Shown here piece after piece: positions 17,709 through 25,991 of a stretch of DNA of 64,000 bases (position 1 is the first letter of the stretch; the number at the start of each line of letters is the position of its first letter). The position numbers were made by a program, and so were the translations under genes. The notes beneath the pieces were generated by a model. It had not been told where the DNA came from, did not search any database, and worked only from the letters and a program-made list of their open reading frames with translations. Source of the stretch: Rhodospirillaceae bacterium (GTDB taxonomy: Bacteria > Pseudomonadota > Alphaproteobacteria > Rhodospirillales > Casp-alpha2); NCBI GenBank assembly GCA_016845145.1, contig JAERTE010000148.1:1-64000 (forward strand), written 5' to 3'.

Positions 17709-18329
17709 ATGAAGTAGCGATTTTCAGAAGAGCAGATTATCAATGTATTGAAAGCCCATGAGGTTGGTTTCCCGGTGAAGGATATCTCGCGCCGACCGAC
17801 CGACAATCGATCGCATCGCCCGAACGGGTCAACGAACGTTGGTCCATGGACTTCATGTCGGAGATGCTCTCGAACGGCATACGGTTCCGGGCTTTAAACA
17901 TCGTCGATGGCTACAGCCGGGAATGCCAGGCCATCAAGGTCGATACGCTATTGCCGGGTATCTGGGGTGTCAGGGTTTTCAAACGCTCGTCCGAGACGCG
18001 ACGATTTCCCAGGGCTATCGTCGTCGACAACGGCCCGGGGTTGAACAGCACGACCCTGGATGAATGGAGCTTGTCACAATGGTATCCGGCTGCACTTTAC
18101 TGAACCTGGCAAGTCCGTTCAGAATGCCTTCGTCGAGAGATTCAACGGCAAGTTCCGGAACGAATGGCTGAACGAGCATTGGTTCAGCAGCTTGGCCGAC
18201 GCTAGGTGGACCACCGACGAATGGATGATCGATTACAACACCCACAGACCACACAGTTCCTTGGGTTACATGACGCCCATTGAGTACGCCCGAAAGAGCA
18301 ACTATCGTGCTGTAGAACTCTCAACGTGA
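17709..18329 (+). pseudogene. IS3-family transposase remnant (orfA/orfB, deleted and frameshifted)
   Basis: It starts as an orfA (RFSEEQIINVLKAHEVGF after an in-frame TAG). About 28 codons later it jumps into orfB (WSMDFMSEMLSNGIRFRALN, then VVDNGPGLN). A further frameshift near 18060 leads to FVERFNGKFRNEWLNEHWF and THRPHSSLGYMTP, the end of the DDE domain. The missing middle and shifted frame mean it is inactive. It appears to be inserted in, or fused to, the IS481 remnant. Confidence 0.85.
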
Positions 18330-18411
18330 TTGACGGGTTTAAAGGGGAAGGTCTGCGCGATCAAAACTAGACCGAACTCACACCCGATCCACCGGAAATC
18401 CTAACCTGCAA

Positions 18412-19350
18412 TCAATCGTCGCCACCCGGTTGATGGCCGACTGAATCTGCATATTTCGCCAATTCCTCGGGGTCCATGTAAGCTTCCTCCCATTGCTTGA
18501 TCTGGTCGAAACCAGCGAAGGTGTGGAAGTCGCCGACAGGATGGTTTTGGAAGTTCTTGAAAAACTCGGCCTCCGCCATGGGCCCTTCGTCGCGCATTTT
18601 TACCGCGAAATCATAGACCGCCTGCATGGTGACGCGCATGGTGGCGCCCGGCAGGATGGTGACGGCGATGCCGAAGTCGTTCATTTGGCCCTCGGTCAGG
18701 CGTGGTGAAATGCCGGTCTGGTTATAGAATACCGGGCCTTTGACCTCGTTGCAGACGCGCTCGATCTCGCCCAAATCCGTCGGCCCCTCGACGAACGCCA
18801 AGTCGGCGCCGGCATCCAGATATGCATTGGCGCGCGCAATCGCGTCGTCCAAGGAGCCGCCGTGCGCGCCGCGTGCGTCGGTGCGCGCAATGAGTACAAA
18901 ATCGGGGTCGATCTCGTCGCGGGCATCGGCAGCGGCGCGGTACTTGCCGACCGCCTCGTCCATGGGAATCACGCGGCGTCCAGCCACATGGCCGCAGCGT
19001 TTTGGCATGATCTGATCTTCGATGTGAATGCCGGCAGCGCCCGTCTGGATGTATTCGCGCACCGTGCGGATGACGTTGATGGCATTGCCGTAGCCGTTGT
19101 CGGAATCGGCGACCAGCGGCACATCTACGGCATTGGCGATAAAGCGCGCGTTGGCATGCATCTCGGTCATGGTCGCGAGCCCGGCATCGGGCATGCCCAA
19201 CAGCGACAGCGACGTGCCGTAGCCTGTCATGTAGACGGCGGGAAAGCCGACTTTTTCCAGAATTTTAGCGCTGAGCGCATTGTAGCAACCCGGAATGATC
19301 AGGGTTTTATCCGACTTAAGTAGTTCCCGCAGACGCGTCGATTGGCGCAT
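18412..19350 (-). CDS. Isocitrate lyase/PEP mutase superfamily protein
   Basis: A 312-residue (beta/alpha)8 enzyme that cleaves or forms C-C or C-P bonds next to a carboxylate. The catalytic loop KRCGH matches the K(K/R)CGH motif of 2-methylisocitrate/isocitrate lyases. Magnesium-binding acidic residues are seen in ADSDNGYG and IHIEDQ. Oxaloacetate decarboxylase, 2-methylisocitrate lyase or a relative are possible; no methylcitrate-cycle genes are nearby. Start supported by ggaggggac before the ATG. Its 3' end is duplicated at 14.4 kb. Confidence 0.85.
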   Translation of the reverse strand: MRQSTRLRELLKSDKTLIIPGCYNALSAKILEKVGFPAVYMTGYGTSLSLLGMPDAGLATMTEMHANARFIANAVDVPLVADSDNGYGNAINVIRTVREYIQTGAAGIHIEDQIMPKRCGHVAGRRVIPMDEAVGKYRAAADARDEIDPDFVLIARTDARGAHGGSLDDAIARANAYLDAGADLAFVEGPTDLGEIERVCNEVKGPVFYNQTGISPRLTEGQMNDFGIAVTILPGATMRVTMQAVYDFAVKMRDEGPMAEAEFFKNFQNHPVGDFHTFAGFDQIKQWEEAYMDPEELAKYADSVGHQPGGDD

Positions 19351-19411
19351 GTCCCCCTCCGATAATTGATGCGTATTGTCGGAAGGAGAGTAGGGCAGCC
19401 GTGACGCTCGT

Positions 19412-20395
19412 TCAACCGGCGGCGGGTACCGTCGTCACGGCGATCGGGCAATCTTGCCGGGCCGTCATATCCGGCTCCGCGGGTGGCCCGGCGGTGAGCC
19501 AAAGCACCGATTGACCCTCGGTGGCCAATTCGCAAACGCGCTTCCATGCGCTCGCGTGATCGTCATCGGTGATGCGTTCGGCGTCTTTGCGCGCGAGGTC
19601 GAGGATGGCGCCCGAAACGGTGCTGTCATGCACCATGATATCGCCGGTTTGCATCAATCGAAGGGCGCGGAAGGTCAACAGGTCGGGGTCGCCGCTGCCC
19701 GTGCCGAGAATCGCAATTTCTCCCACGACCTCGATGTCCTCGCCATCGGACAGCCTGGCGATGGTTTGTTCAACCAGGGCATCCGCTTCGTGCATACGTC
19801 CGGCCAATACATGACCGGCGATGGGACCGTCGGCGAATTGCTGCCAGAACCGTCGCCGCGCGGTGCTGTCGCTGATCCCGCTGTTGACTTGCGGTCTTAC
19901 CTTTCCGGCATAGGCGGCGAGGTCTCCCAGATTGGCGGGAATCGCCGATTCGACAGCCGTTTTCACGCGCCTTGCCAGAACCGGGGCCGCACCGCCGGAT
20001 GAGATGGCGGCGGTGATGGGCGCGCGATCGACGATGGCGGGCATAATGAAACTGCATAGCGCTAGGCTGTCGGCAACGTTGACCGGAAGCCCAGCTGCTT
20101 GCGCCAAGGTCGAGACCTGCGTGTTGAGGGCATCGTCTTCAGTCGCGACCATGACCAGACGGCAACCGTCGATGTCCGCCGGCTCGAAAGCTCGGCCGAG
20201 CCACGTAACGCGGTCAGAATCCATCAGGTGCGTCACGGGCGGCTCGATCGATGCGGCCGCCAAACGTACGCGGGCGCCGGCGCGGAGTACGGCCTCGGCA
20301 CGTCTTGCGGCAATGTCATTCGATCCGACGACCAACACGTTGGCGTCTGCAAGATTGAGAAAGATCGGAAACGGCGGCGGTTTGCGCTCAGTCAT
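19412..20395 (-). CDS. cysG: Siroheme synthase (CysG-type) with shortened methyltransferase domain
   Basis: Residues 1-215 form the precorrin-2 dehydrogenase/sirohydrochlorin ferrochelatase module (NAD site VLVVGSNDIAARRAE, then SLALCSFIMPAIVDR). The remainder starts like a uroporphyrinogen-III methyltransferase (ILGTGSGDPDLLTFRALRLM) but is only ~115 residues instead of ~240. It collapses after TEGQSVLWLTAGPP, so most of the SAM-binding fold is missing. The protein can probably make siroheme from precorrin-2, with methylation done elsewhere. It lies divergent to dsrA, whose product needs siroheme. ATG 20395 overlaps the stop of the upstream small gene. Confidence 0.88.
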   Translation of the reverse strand: MTERKPPPFPIFLNLADANVLVVGSNDIAARRAEAVLRAGARVRLAAASIEPPVTHLMDSDRVTWLGRAFEPADIDGCRLVMVATEDDALNTQVSTLAQAAGLPVNVADSLALCSFIMPAIVDRAPITAAISSGGAAPVLARRVKTAVESAIPANLGDLAAYAGKVRPQVNSGISDSTARRRFWQQFADGPIAGHVLAGRMHEADALVEQTIARLSDGEDIEVVGEIAILGTGSGDPDLLTFRALRLMQTGDIMVHDSTVSGAILDLARKDAERITDDDHASAWKRVCELATEGQSVLWLTAGPPAEPDMTARQDCPIAVTTVPAAG

Positions 20396-20621
20396 TTTGC
20401 GAGTCTTCAAGTGTGCCCGTACTTTCAGCCCAGCTGCTCATGGCGTGGCCCCAAGCCTTGGCGGTGGCCGGATCGATATCGAAAACGGTAAAGCGCGAAC
20501 GTTCGCGGATTCGGACCCGCATCATTTTCACGCCGTCCACCATCTCAACGTCCTGCAAAAGGATTTCCTGGCCAAACGGTGCGGCCAGTTCGGCCACGAG
20601 GGTCGTGGTTTCGCCGCTCAT
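20388..20621 (-). CDS. Small conserved-looking protein of the dsr-divergent group
   Basis: A 77-residue soluble protein that I do not recognise. It has a beta-rich start (TTTLVAELAAPFGQEILLQD), a basic stretch (RVRIRERSRFTVFDIDP) and a helix with tryptophans (WGHAMSSWAES). There are no cysteines. ATG 20621 is chosen within a longer ORF because the upstream part is a shadow of the neighbouring gene. Its stop overlaps the cysG start, so it is translationally coupled to siroheme synthesis. Its role in sulfur oxidation is inferred only from location. Confidence 0.7.
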   Translation of the reverse strand: MSGETTTLVAELAAPFGQEILLQDVEMVDGVKMMRVRIRERSRFTVFDIDPATAKAWGHAMSSWAESTGTLEDSQND

Positions 20622-20634
20622 TGGATTGCCTCCA

Positions 20635-20862
20635 TTAACGCGTTCCCCAAGTAAACGCGTTCTCGACCAAAAATTCCCAATTGCGCGGTGTGTCCGGATA
20701 ATCGGGTTTGATATCCATTTCCAGCATCGCCTTGCCGGCTTCATCGGCAACGTGCTTGATCACTTCGATTAATTCCTGGAACGACGCGGTGTCGGGGTTG
20801 CGAATAATAATTTGGCTCAAGAGGATGGGCGGATTGGCGTGTTCGGTGATGGTCGGGGTCAT
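20635..20862 (-). CDS. Small protein of unknown function
   Basis: A 75-residue acidic protein. A helical middle (FQELIEVIKHVADEAGKAML) is followed by DTPRNWEFLVENAFTWG. No cysteines or known motif. The start has a good caggaga site on the minus strand, and the gene sits 13 bases from the next small gene and 19 from the dioxygenase gene. The four minus-strand genes here therefore look like one operon. Confidence 0.7.
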   Translation of the reverse strand: MTPTITEHANPPILLSQIIIRNPDTASFQELIEVIKHVADEAGKAMLEMDIKPDYPDTPRNWEFLVENAFTWGTR

Positions 20863-20881
20863 GGCGGATATCTCCTGAAAT

Positions 20882-21781
20882 TCAAAAAGCCACCCGGTCT
20901 CGGAAGCGTGCGCGGTAGAGCAGCCGCCCTTGGCCTGTTTGGTCCGGGTTTTCGAAACTGGTGCGCCGATGCAGCACGTTATTACATATGACACCTTCGC
21001 CGGCCTGCAAGCGGTGTGTCATCATCAATGGGTCGCCGCCATCTAGAAGATCGCGCAGAAAAGCGCGTGCGTCTGCCGTTGCCGGGTCGTCGCGCCACAC
21101 GGCGGAGCGTACGCGATGAGTGTAGCGCATGGCCAACTGTCCATCGATAACCGCGAACACCGGCCCTGTCTCTGCGCCGCGCACGTCTCCCGGCTCGATG
21201 TCGTTGGCGGGGATCGTCAGCGCGTCGGCGTGCATGAGGGCGTTGATCCACTCCGGATTCTCGTCACGCAACCGGATGTAGGCGATGTCTGTGTCGAAGA
21301 GTTGCGATTCGCCCCCCGTTGCGGCCGATCGAACGCAATGCAACACCATGCCCAGGACCCATTGGCCGGTTGGATTGTAGTAGCCGTCGGTGTGCCAGCT
21401 CAGTTGTTTATTGGAATAAGGGATATAAACACCGCGCCGCGAATCGGCCATGCCGGCAACGGAAAGCTCGGTGATTCCGTCTTCTCCCGTAAGCAGGGGT
21501 TTTTCCAGCCGATTAAGGCCGAACAGCGCCGCCAAGGACAGCACATCGTCTTTCGAAAGAACGCTGGAAACCTTATAGACCGCCATGTTGAAGCGCTGGC
21601 AGCGGTCGCGAATTTGGCTTATTTCCAGGGCGCTCGGGCTGGATGCATCTTCAATGATGACCTGAAGGTCATGGACGCTGGTGGGTGAGTCGGCCAGTTT
21701 GGCGGCCCGCCACTCTGTATAGGCCGCCTCGTCACGCAGGTCGAAAGAGTTTCCGGTTCTTGCTTGAACTGTTGCCGTCAT
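20882..21781 (-). CDS. TauD/TfdA-family Fe(II)/2-oxoglutarate dioxygenase
   Basis: A 299-residue oxygenase. The iron-binding HxD motif is in SWHTDGYYN, the distal His is probably in NNVLHRRTSF, and the 2-oxoglutarate Arg is probably in GRLLYRARFRD. The family hydroxylates small molecules, including taurine and alkyl sulfonates (releasing sulfite), and betaines. It is the first gene of the minus-strand operon transcribed away from dsrA and so may share its regulation. The substrate is unknown; an organosulfur compound is an attractive but unproven guess. Confidence 0.82.
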   Translation of the reverse strand: MTATVQARTGNSFDLRDEAAYTEWRAAKLADSPTSVHDLQVIIEDASSPSALEISQIRDRCQRFNMAVYKVSSVLSKDDVLSLAALFGLNRLEKPLLTGEDGITELSVAGMADSRRGVYIPYSNKQLSWHTDGYYNPTGQWVLGMVLHCVRSAATGGESQLFDTDIAYIRLRDENPEWINALMHADALTIPANDIEPGDVRGAETGPVFAVIDGQLAMRYTHRVRSAVWRDDPATADARAFLRDLLDGGDPLMMTHRLQAGEGVICNNVLHRRTSFENPDQTGQGRLLYRARFRDRVAF

Positions 21782-21856
21782 GATGTGAAACGCCTTAAAA
21801 TCAAGGCTTCAAGCATAGCCGCGAATTCGATTTACGGCACGCTGAAAGCCAAAGTA

Positions 21857-21896
21857 CAACAAACCTTGTTGATAATTTATATTTTTTGAATATGAT
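21857..21896 (+). promoter_or_regulatory. Candidate dsrA promoter with overlapping inverted repeat
   Basis: In the 252-base gap between the divergent dioxygenase gene and dsrA, TTGATA (21869-21874) is separated by 16 bases from TATGAT (21891-21896). The inverted repeat CAACAA-acc-TTGTTG (21857-21871) covers the -35 box and could be an operator. A further palindrome, ggtccggacc, lies at 21919-21928. All inferred from sequence; no known regulator site was recognised. Confidence 0.45.
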
Positions 21897-22033
21897 AATG
21901 TCCAGGTCGTGAATAACGGGTCCGGACCGACACTCGAAAACCCCCGGAACTCTACGCCCCGAAGGATGAATAAAAAGGGTAAACAGGGGACGGTCCGTTG
22001 TCGGCGGCCCGTCGGGTAACTTGGAGAAAAAAC

Positions 22034-23323
22034 GTGGCAACCAAAAAGCATGAAACAAAACTTCTCGACGAGCTGGAAGATGGCCCCTGGCCCAGTTTCG
22101 TCAAAGGCCTGAAACGGCTTCGCGATTCCGATGACAAGCAATACGCGCCGATGATGAACGACTTGCTCGGCCAGCTCGAGCACAGTTACGAAACGACGCG
22201 TGGCTATTGGAAGGGCGGCACGGTCAGCGTGTTCGGGTATGGCGGCGGTATTATTCCGCGCTTCTCCGAAGTCTCTGAAGAATATCCTGAATCGAAAGAG
22301 TTCCATACATTGCGCGTCATGCCGCCAGCCGGCATGCACTATGACACCAAGGTGTTGCGCGACCTATGTGATGTCTGGGAGCGGCATGGCTCCGGTCTGA
22401 TCGCCTTTCACGGCCAATCAGGCGATATCATGTTCCAAGGTGCGACGACGGAAAACGTCCAGGCGGCCTTTGACGAGCTCAATGAAATGGGTTTCGACCT
22501 CGGCGGCGCGGGCCCGGCCTTGCGCACGTCGATGAGCTGCGTCGGCCACGCGCGTTGTGAACAGTCCTGCTACGACGAAGCCCGTGCGCTGCGTTCGGTG
22601 ATCAACGAGTTCCTCGACGAAATGCACCGTCCGGCACTGCCCTACAAGTTTAAGTTCAAGTTCTCGGGCTGTCCCAACGATTGCGTCAACGCCATTCACC
22701 GCGCCGACTTCGCCGTGATCGGCACCTGGCGCGATGACATGAAAGTCGATCAGGGCGAGGTTAAGGCCTACATCGACGAGGTTGGGCGCAAATACATGAT
22801 CGACAACGTCATTGCGCGTTGTCCGACCAATGCCTTAAGCCTCAACGACGATGACACCCTGGACGTGGACAATTCCAGCTGCGTGCGCTGCATGCACTGC
22901 CTGAATGTCATGACCAAAGCGCTGTCGCCGGGTGATGACAAGGGTGTCTCCATTCTCATGGGTGGCAAACGCGCGCTGAAGATCGGCGATCTCATGGGTA
23001 CGGTCATTGTGCCGTTCATGAAACTCGAGACGGATGAAGACTTCGAGAAATTCACAGAGTTCGCCGAGCGGGTAATCGAGTTCTTTGCCGAGAACGCGCT
23101 TGAGCATGAGCGTGTCGGTGAAACCATCGACCGCATCGGGATCACGAACTTCCTTGAAGGTGTCGGCGTTGATATCGACCCGAACATGATCAGCCATCCG
23201 CGTACAAATTCGTTCGTACGCACCGATGACTTCGATGAAGCCGCCGAGCAGTGGGAAGAGCGCAAGAAGCGCCGGGCCGCTGGTGAGGACAACATTCGTG
23301 AGGACTTCGTCGCCGCCGAATAG
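22034..23323 (+). CDS. dsrA: Dissimilatory sulfite reductase alpha subunit, oxidative type
   Basis: A 429-residue cytoplasmic siroheme protein. With DsrB it forms the alpha2beta2 enzyme that in sulfur oxidisers converts DsrC-bound sulfane sulfur to sulfite. Siroheme-[4Fe-4S] cysteines are seen in CVGHARCEQSC (~169-179) and SGCPNDC (~213-217). A ferredoxin domain follows (CPTNAL and CVRCMHCLNVM). The GTG at 22034 is preferred because ggag lies 7 bases upstream and the product then begins MATKKHETKL. The oxidative assignment rests on linked dsrEFH and dsrL. Confidence 0.97.
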   Translation: MATKKHETKLLDELEDGPWPSFVKGLKRLRDSDDKQYAPMMNDLLGQLEHSYETTRGYWKGGTVSVFGYGGGIIPRFSEVSEEYPESKEFHTLRVMPPAGMHYDTKVLRDLCDVWERHGSGLIAFHGQSGDIMFQGATTENVQAAFDELNEMGFDLGGAGPALRTSMSCVGHARCEQSCYDEARALRSVINEFLDEMHRPALPYKFKFKFSGCPNDCVNAIHRADFAVIGTWRDDMKVDQGEVKAYIDEVGRKYMIDNVIARCPTNALSLNDDDTLDVDNSSCVRCMHCLNVMTKALSPGDDKGVSILMGGKRALKIGDLMGTVIVPFMKLETDEDFEKFTEFAERVIEFFAENALEHERVGETIDRIGITNFLEGVGVDIDPNMISHPRTNSFVRTDDFDEAAEQWEERKKRRAAGEDNIREDFVAAE

Positions 23324-23357
23324 GGTGCCGCGACCAGAAGAATAGGAAGGCAGAAAA

Positions 23358-24440
23358 ATGTCTGAGGAAAAACAAGCACCCCGTCGTCCCGTCGAATGCG
23401 GCGTTCCCGACCCGATGCAGTACATGCATCCGGTCCTGAAGGCCAACTACGGTAACTGGGATTGGCATGACCGCATGCGCCCAGGCGTTTTGCATCACGT
23501 CTCTAAAAGCGGAGACGAGGTTTGGACGGTCCGTGCCGGTACGCAACGCCAGATGGACGTCTATACCATCCGCCTGCTGTGCGATATTGCCGACGAATTT
23601 GCCGAAGGCCACGTGCGCTTCACAACCCGCTCCAACATCGAGTTCATGGTGTCGAGTGAAGCCCAGGTGGAGCCGCTGATCGGCAAATTGAATGATGAAG
23701 GGTTCCCTGTCGGCGGTACCGGTAACTCGGTGTCGATGATTTCGCATACTCAAGGTTGGCTGCATTGCGACATTCCGGGCACGGATGCGTCGGGTGTGGT
23801 GAAGTCGTTGATGGATATGATGTACGAGGAATTCGTCAAGGAAGAGATGCCGAACCGCGTGCGTATCACCACATCGTGCTGCCAGATCAACTGTGGCGGC
23901 CAGGGCGATATCGCCATTAACGTGCAGTACACCAAGCCACCCGTGATCAACCACGACTTGGTGGCCAATGTCTGTGAGCGCCCAGCCGTTGTGGCGCGTT
24001 GCCCGGTTGCGGCTATCCGCCCCGCCATGGTCAACGGCAAGGCGACCCTGGAAATTGACGAGAAGAAGTGCATTTGCTGTGGCGCGTGCTATCCGCCGTG
24101 CCCGCCGATGCAAATCAACTCTCGTGAATCCACCAAGATCGCGATCTGGGTCGGGGGCAAGCACTCCAATGCGCGTTCCAAGCCGACCTTCCACAAATTG
24201 GTGATGGCCAATCTGCCCAACAATGCGCCGCGCTGGCCCGAGGTTGAAGAGGTGGTTCGGAAAATCCTCTACGCCTACAAGGACAACGCCCGTGACTGGG
24301 AGCGTATGGGCGAATGGATTGAACGCATCGGCTGGCCGAAGTTCTTCGAATTGGTCGATACGCCGTTCACGCACCATCACCTGGATGATTATCGTGGTGG
24401 TCGTGCGGCGTTGAACGCCTCGGCACACATTCATTTCTAG
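23358..24440 (+). CDS. dsrB: Dissimilatory sulfite reductase beta subunit, oxidative type
   Basis: A 360-residue partner of DsrA. The siroheme-binding region reads TTSCCQINCGGQGDIAINVQ, with CERPAVVARCPVAAIRP after it. The ferredoxin insert carries CICCGACYPPCPPM for one [4Fe-4S] cluster. The C-terminal region (WPEVEEVVRKILYAYKDNA) is typical. It lies 34 bases after dsrA with a ggaaggcag-type ribosome site, and the order dsrA-dsrB-dsrEFH-dsrC is the canonical sulfur-oxidiser order. Confidence 0.97.
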   Translation: MSEEKQAPRRPVECGVPDPMQYMHPVLKANYGNWDWHDRMRPGVLHHVSKSGDEVWTVRAGTQRQMDVYTIRLLCDIADEFAEGHVRFTTRSNIEFMVSSEAQVEPLIGKLNDEGFPVGGTGNSVSMISHTQGWLHCDIPGTDASGVVKSLMDMMYEEFVKEEMPNRVRITTSCCQINCGGQGDIAINVQYTKPPVINHDLVANVCERPAVVARCPVAAIRPAMVNGKATLEIDEKKCICCGACYPPCPPMQINSRESTKIAIWVGGKHSNARSKPTFHKLVMANLPNNAPRWPEVEEVVRKILYAYKDNARDWERMGEWIERIGWPKFFELVDTPFTHHHLDDYRGGRAALNASAHIHF

Positions 24441-24452
24441 GGGCTTTGAAGA

Positions 24453-24812
24453 ATGAAGTTTGGAGTTCTCGTCAACGAAGGTCCGTTCACGCACCAAGCG
24501 TCGGATTCGGCCTACCACTTCACCAAAGCCGCCCTGGAAAAGGGGCACGAGGTGATGCGGGTGTTCTTCTATTACGACGGCGTCAACAACGCCAATAAGC
24601 TCTCCGAGCCACAGTCAGACGACCGCAATCTGGTGAAGATGTGGGGCGAACTGGCTGCCGAACACAATCTGGATTTGGTGGTCTGCGTCGCGGCTGCGCT
24701 CCGGCGCGGCATCAAAGACGAGATTTTGGCGGATGGGTTCAGGATTTCCGGCCTCGGTCAATTGATTGAATTGGGCATGGCGGCCGACCGCACGGTCGTG
24801 TTCGGCGATTGA
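24453..24812 (+). CDS. dsrE: Sulfurtransferase subunit DsrE
   Basis: A 119-residue subunit of the DsrE2F2H2 sulfur carrier that passes persulfide sulfur to DsrC. The active-site cysteine is Cys78 in LDLVVCVAAALRRG, the same position known for the Allochromatium vinosum protein. It starts 12 bases after dsrB and is followed immediately by dsrF. Presence of DsrEFH is a marker for oxidative rather than reductive Dsr systems. Confidence 0.96.
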   Translation: MKFGVLVNEGPFTHQASDSAYHFTKAALEKGHEVMRVFFYYDGVNNANKLSEPQSDDRNLVKMWGELAAEHNLDLVVCVAAALRRGIKDEILADGFRISGLGQLIELGMAADRTVVFGD

Positions 24813-24822
24813 GGGGGCTTAA

Positions 24823-25245
24823 ATGGAAGACGTACAATTCGATACAGAGGGCGTGAAAAAGAAATTCATGTTCGTCAATTCAAAGGCTCCCTATGGCACC
24901 ATTTATGCCTTGGAAGTGCTGGAGATGATCATGATTTCGGCCGCTTTTGAGCAACATGCCGTGATCGCCTTCGTTGATGACGGGGTGTTTCAGATCAAGA
25001 AAGGCCACAACACCAAAGCGACGGGCATGAAGAACTTCTCGCCCACATACGGTGTGGTCGAAATGGAAAAAGAAGACGCCGACGAGGACGAAGACATCGA
25101 TATGGTCTGGCGCATCGTGGTGGAGAAAGAATCCATCGAAGCCCGCGGGCTCTCTGCGGATGATTTCGTCGTTGACGTGGAGGTGCTGAGCAGCGCCGAG
25201 CTTTCGGACCTGATGGCCGAGCAAGAAGTCGTGTTGAGCGGCTAA
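24823..25245 (+). CDS. dsrF: Sulfurtransferase subunit DsrF
   Basis: A 140-residue TusC/DsrF-family subunit with the fold-typical KKKFMFVNSKAPYGTIYALE start and IAFVDDGVF strand. It contains no cysteine at all, so its role in the DsrEFH hexamer is structural, with the reactive cysteines in DsrE and DsrH. An acidic loop (EDADEDEDIDM) is prominent. Ribosome site gagggg lies shortly before the ATG. Confidence 0.95.
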   Translation: MEDVQFDTEGVKKKFMFVNSKAPYGTIYALEVLEMIMISAAFEQHAVIAFVDDGVFQIKKGHNTKATGMKNFSPTYGVVEMEKEDADEDEDIDMVWRIVVEKESIEARGLSADDFVVDVEVLSSAELSDLMAEQEVVLSG

Positions 25246-25263
25246 GGTAAAGGATTGCACAAC

Positions 25264-25572
25264 ATGAACATGCTGCATACGGTTAATAAATCACCTTTCG
25301 AGAGGGGCGCGTTGGAAACCTGCCTGCGTCTCGCCAAGTCGGGTGCTGCTGTGTTGCTGATCGAAGACGGCGTCTATGCCGCTTTGGCCGGCACCGCCAA
25401 GAGCGACCTGATTGAGGGCCGCAAGGGCGATTTGAAATTCTATGTCCTGGACACGGATATCGACGCCCGGGGCTTGAACGAAAAACCCATGATTGATGGG
25501 GTTGAGACGGTCGACTACGGGGGATTTGTCGATCTCGTCGCTGAACACGACGCCGTCCATTCATGGCTATAA
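25264..25572 (+). CDS. dsrH: Sulfurtransferase subunit DsrH
   Basis: A 102-residue TusB/DsrH-family subunit. With the ATG at 25264 the conserved cysteine falls at position 20 (ALETCLRLAK), the position expected for DsrH; this supports that start over the TTG at 25255. The LIEDGVYAAL and KFYVLDTDIDARG segments are family-typical. It completes the DsrEFH complex that relays sulfur to DsrC, encoded next. Confidence 0.95.
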   Translation: MNMLHTVNKSPFERGALETCLRLAKSGAAVLLIEDGVYAALAGTAKSDLIEGRKGDLKFYVLDTDIDARGLNEKPMIDGVETVDYGGFVDLVAEHDAVHSWL

Positions 25573-25614
25573 CAACAGATACCACGACCGAAATTTAGAA
25601 TAGGAGTTAAACAT

Positions 25615-25947
25615 ATGGCATACGAACTGAATGGCCAGAGCATCGAATCCGATGAAGAAGGCTATCTCACCGACATCAGCGTCTGGAACGAAGACTTGGC
25701 CGATCTGATCGCCAAGGACGAAGACATCGATATGACTTCCGAGCACTGGGAGGTCGTGAACTTCCTGCGTGAATATTACGAAGAATACCAGGTCGCTCCG
25801 GCAGTGCGCGTGCTCACCAAGGCGGTGAAAAAGAAACTCGGCGCCGACAAGGGTAACTCGGGCTACTTGTACGAACTGTTCCCCTACGGTCCGGCCAAGC
25901 AGGCATGCAAAATTGCCGGTTTGCCGAAACCGACGGGTTGCGTGTAA
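25615..25947 (+). CDS. dsrC: DsrC sulfur carrier
   Basis: A 110-residue protein that carries sulfur as a trisulfide or persulfide on its flexible C-terminal arm and is the physiological substrate of DsrAB. Both redox cysteines are present in the end sequence CKIAGLPKPTGCV (Cys98 and penultimate Cys109, ten residues apart). This defines a true DsrC rather than a single-Cys TusE. A good aggagtt site precedes the ATG. A strong hairpin follows the gene. Confidence 0.97.
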   Translation: MAYELNGQSIESDEEGYLTDISVWNEDLADLIAKDEDIDMTSEHWEVVNFLREYYEEYQVAPAVRVLTKAVKKKLGADKGNSGYLYELFPYGPAKQACKIAGLPKPTGCV

Positions 25948-25991
25948 GCGTCTGTTTTAGAACAGATTTCAGTTTTCTGGCGGTGTTTTGA

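Noticed and set aside
23190-24548. 452-residue minus-strand ORF opposite dsrB
   Set aside because: Long antisense frames are common in GC-rich coding DNA; dsrB has unambiguous siroheme and ferredoxin motifs.
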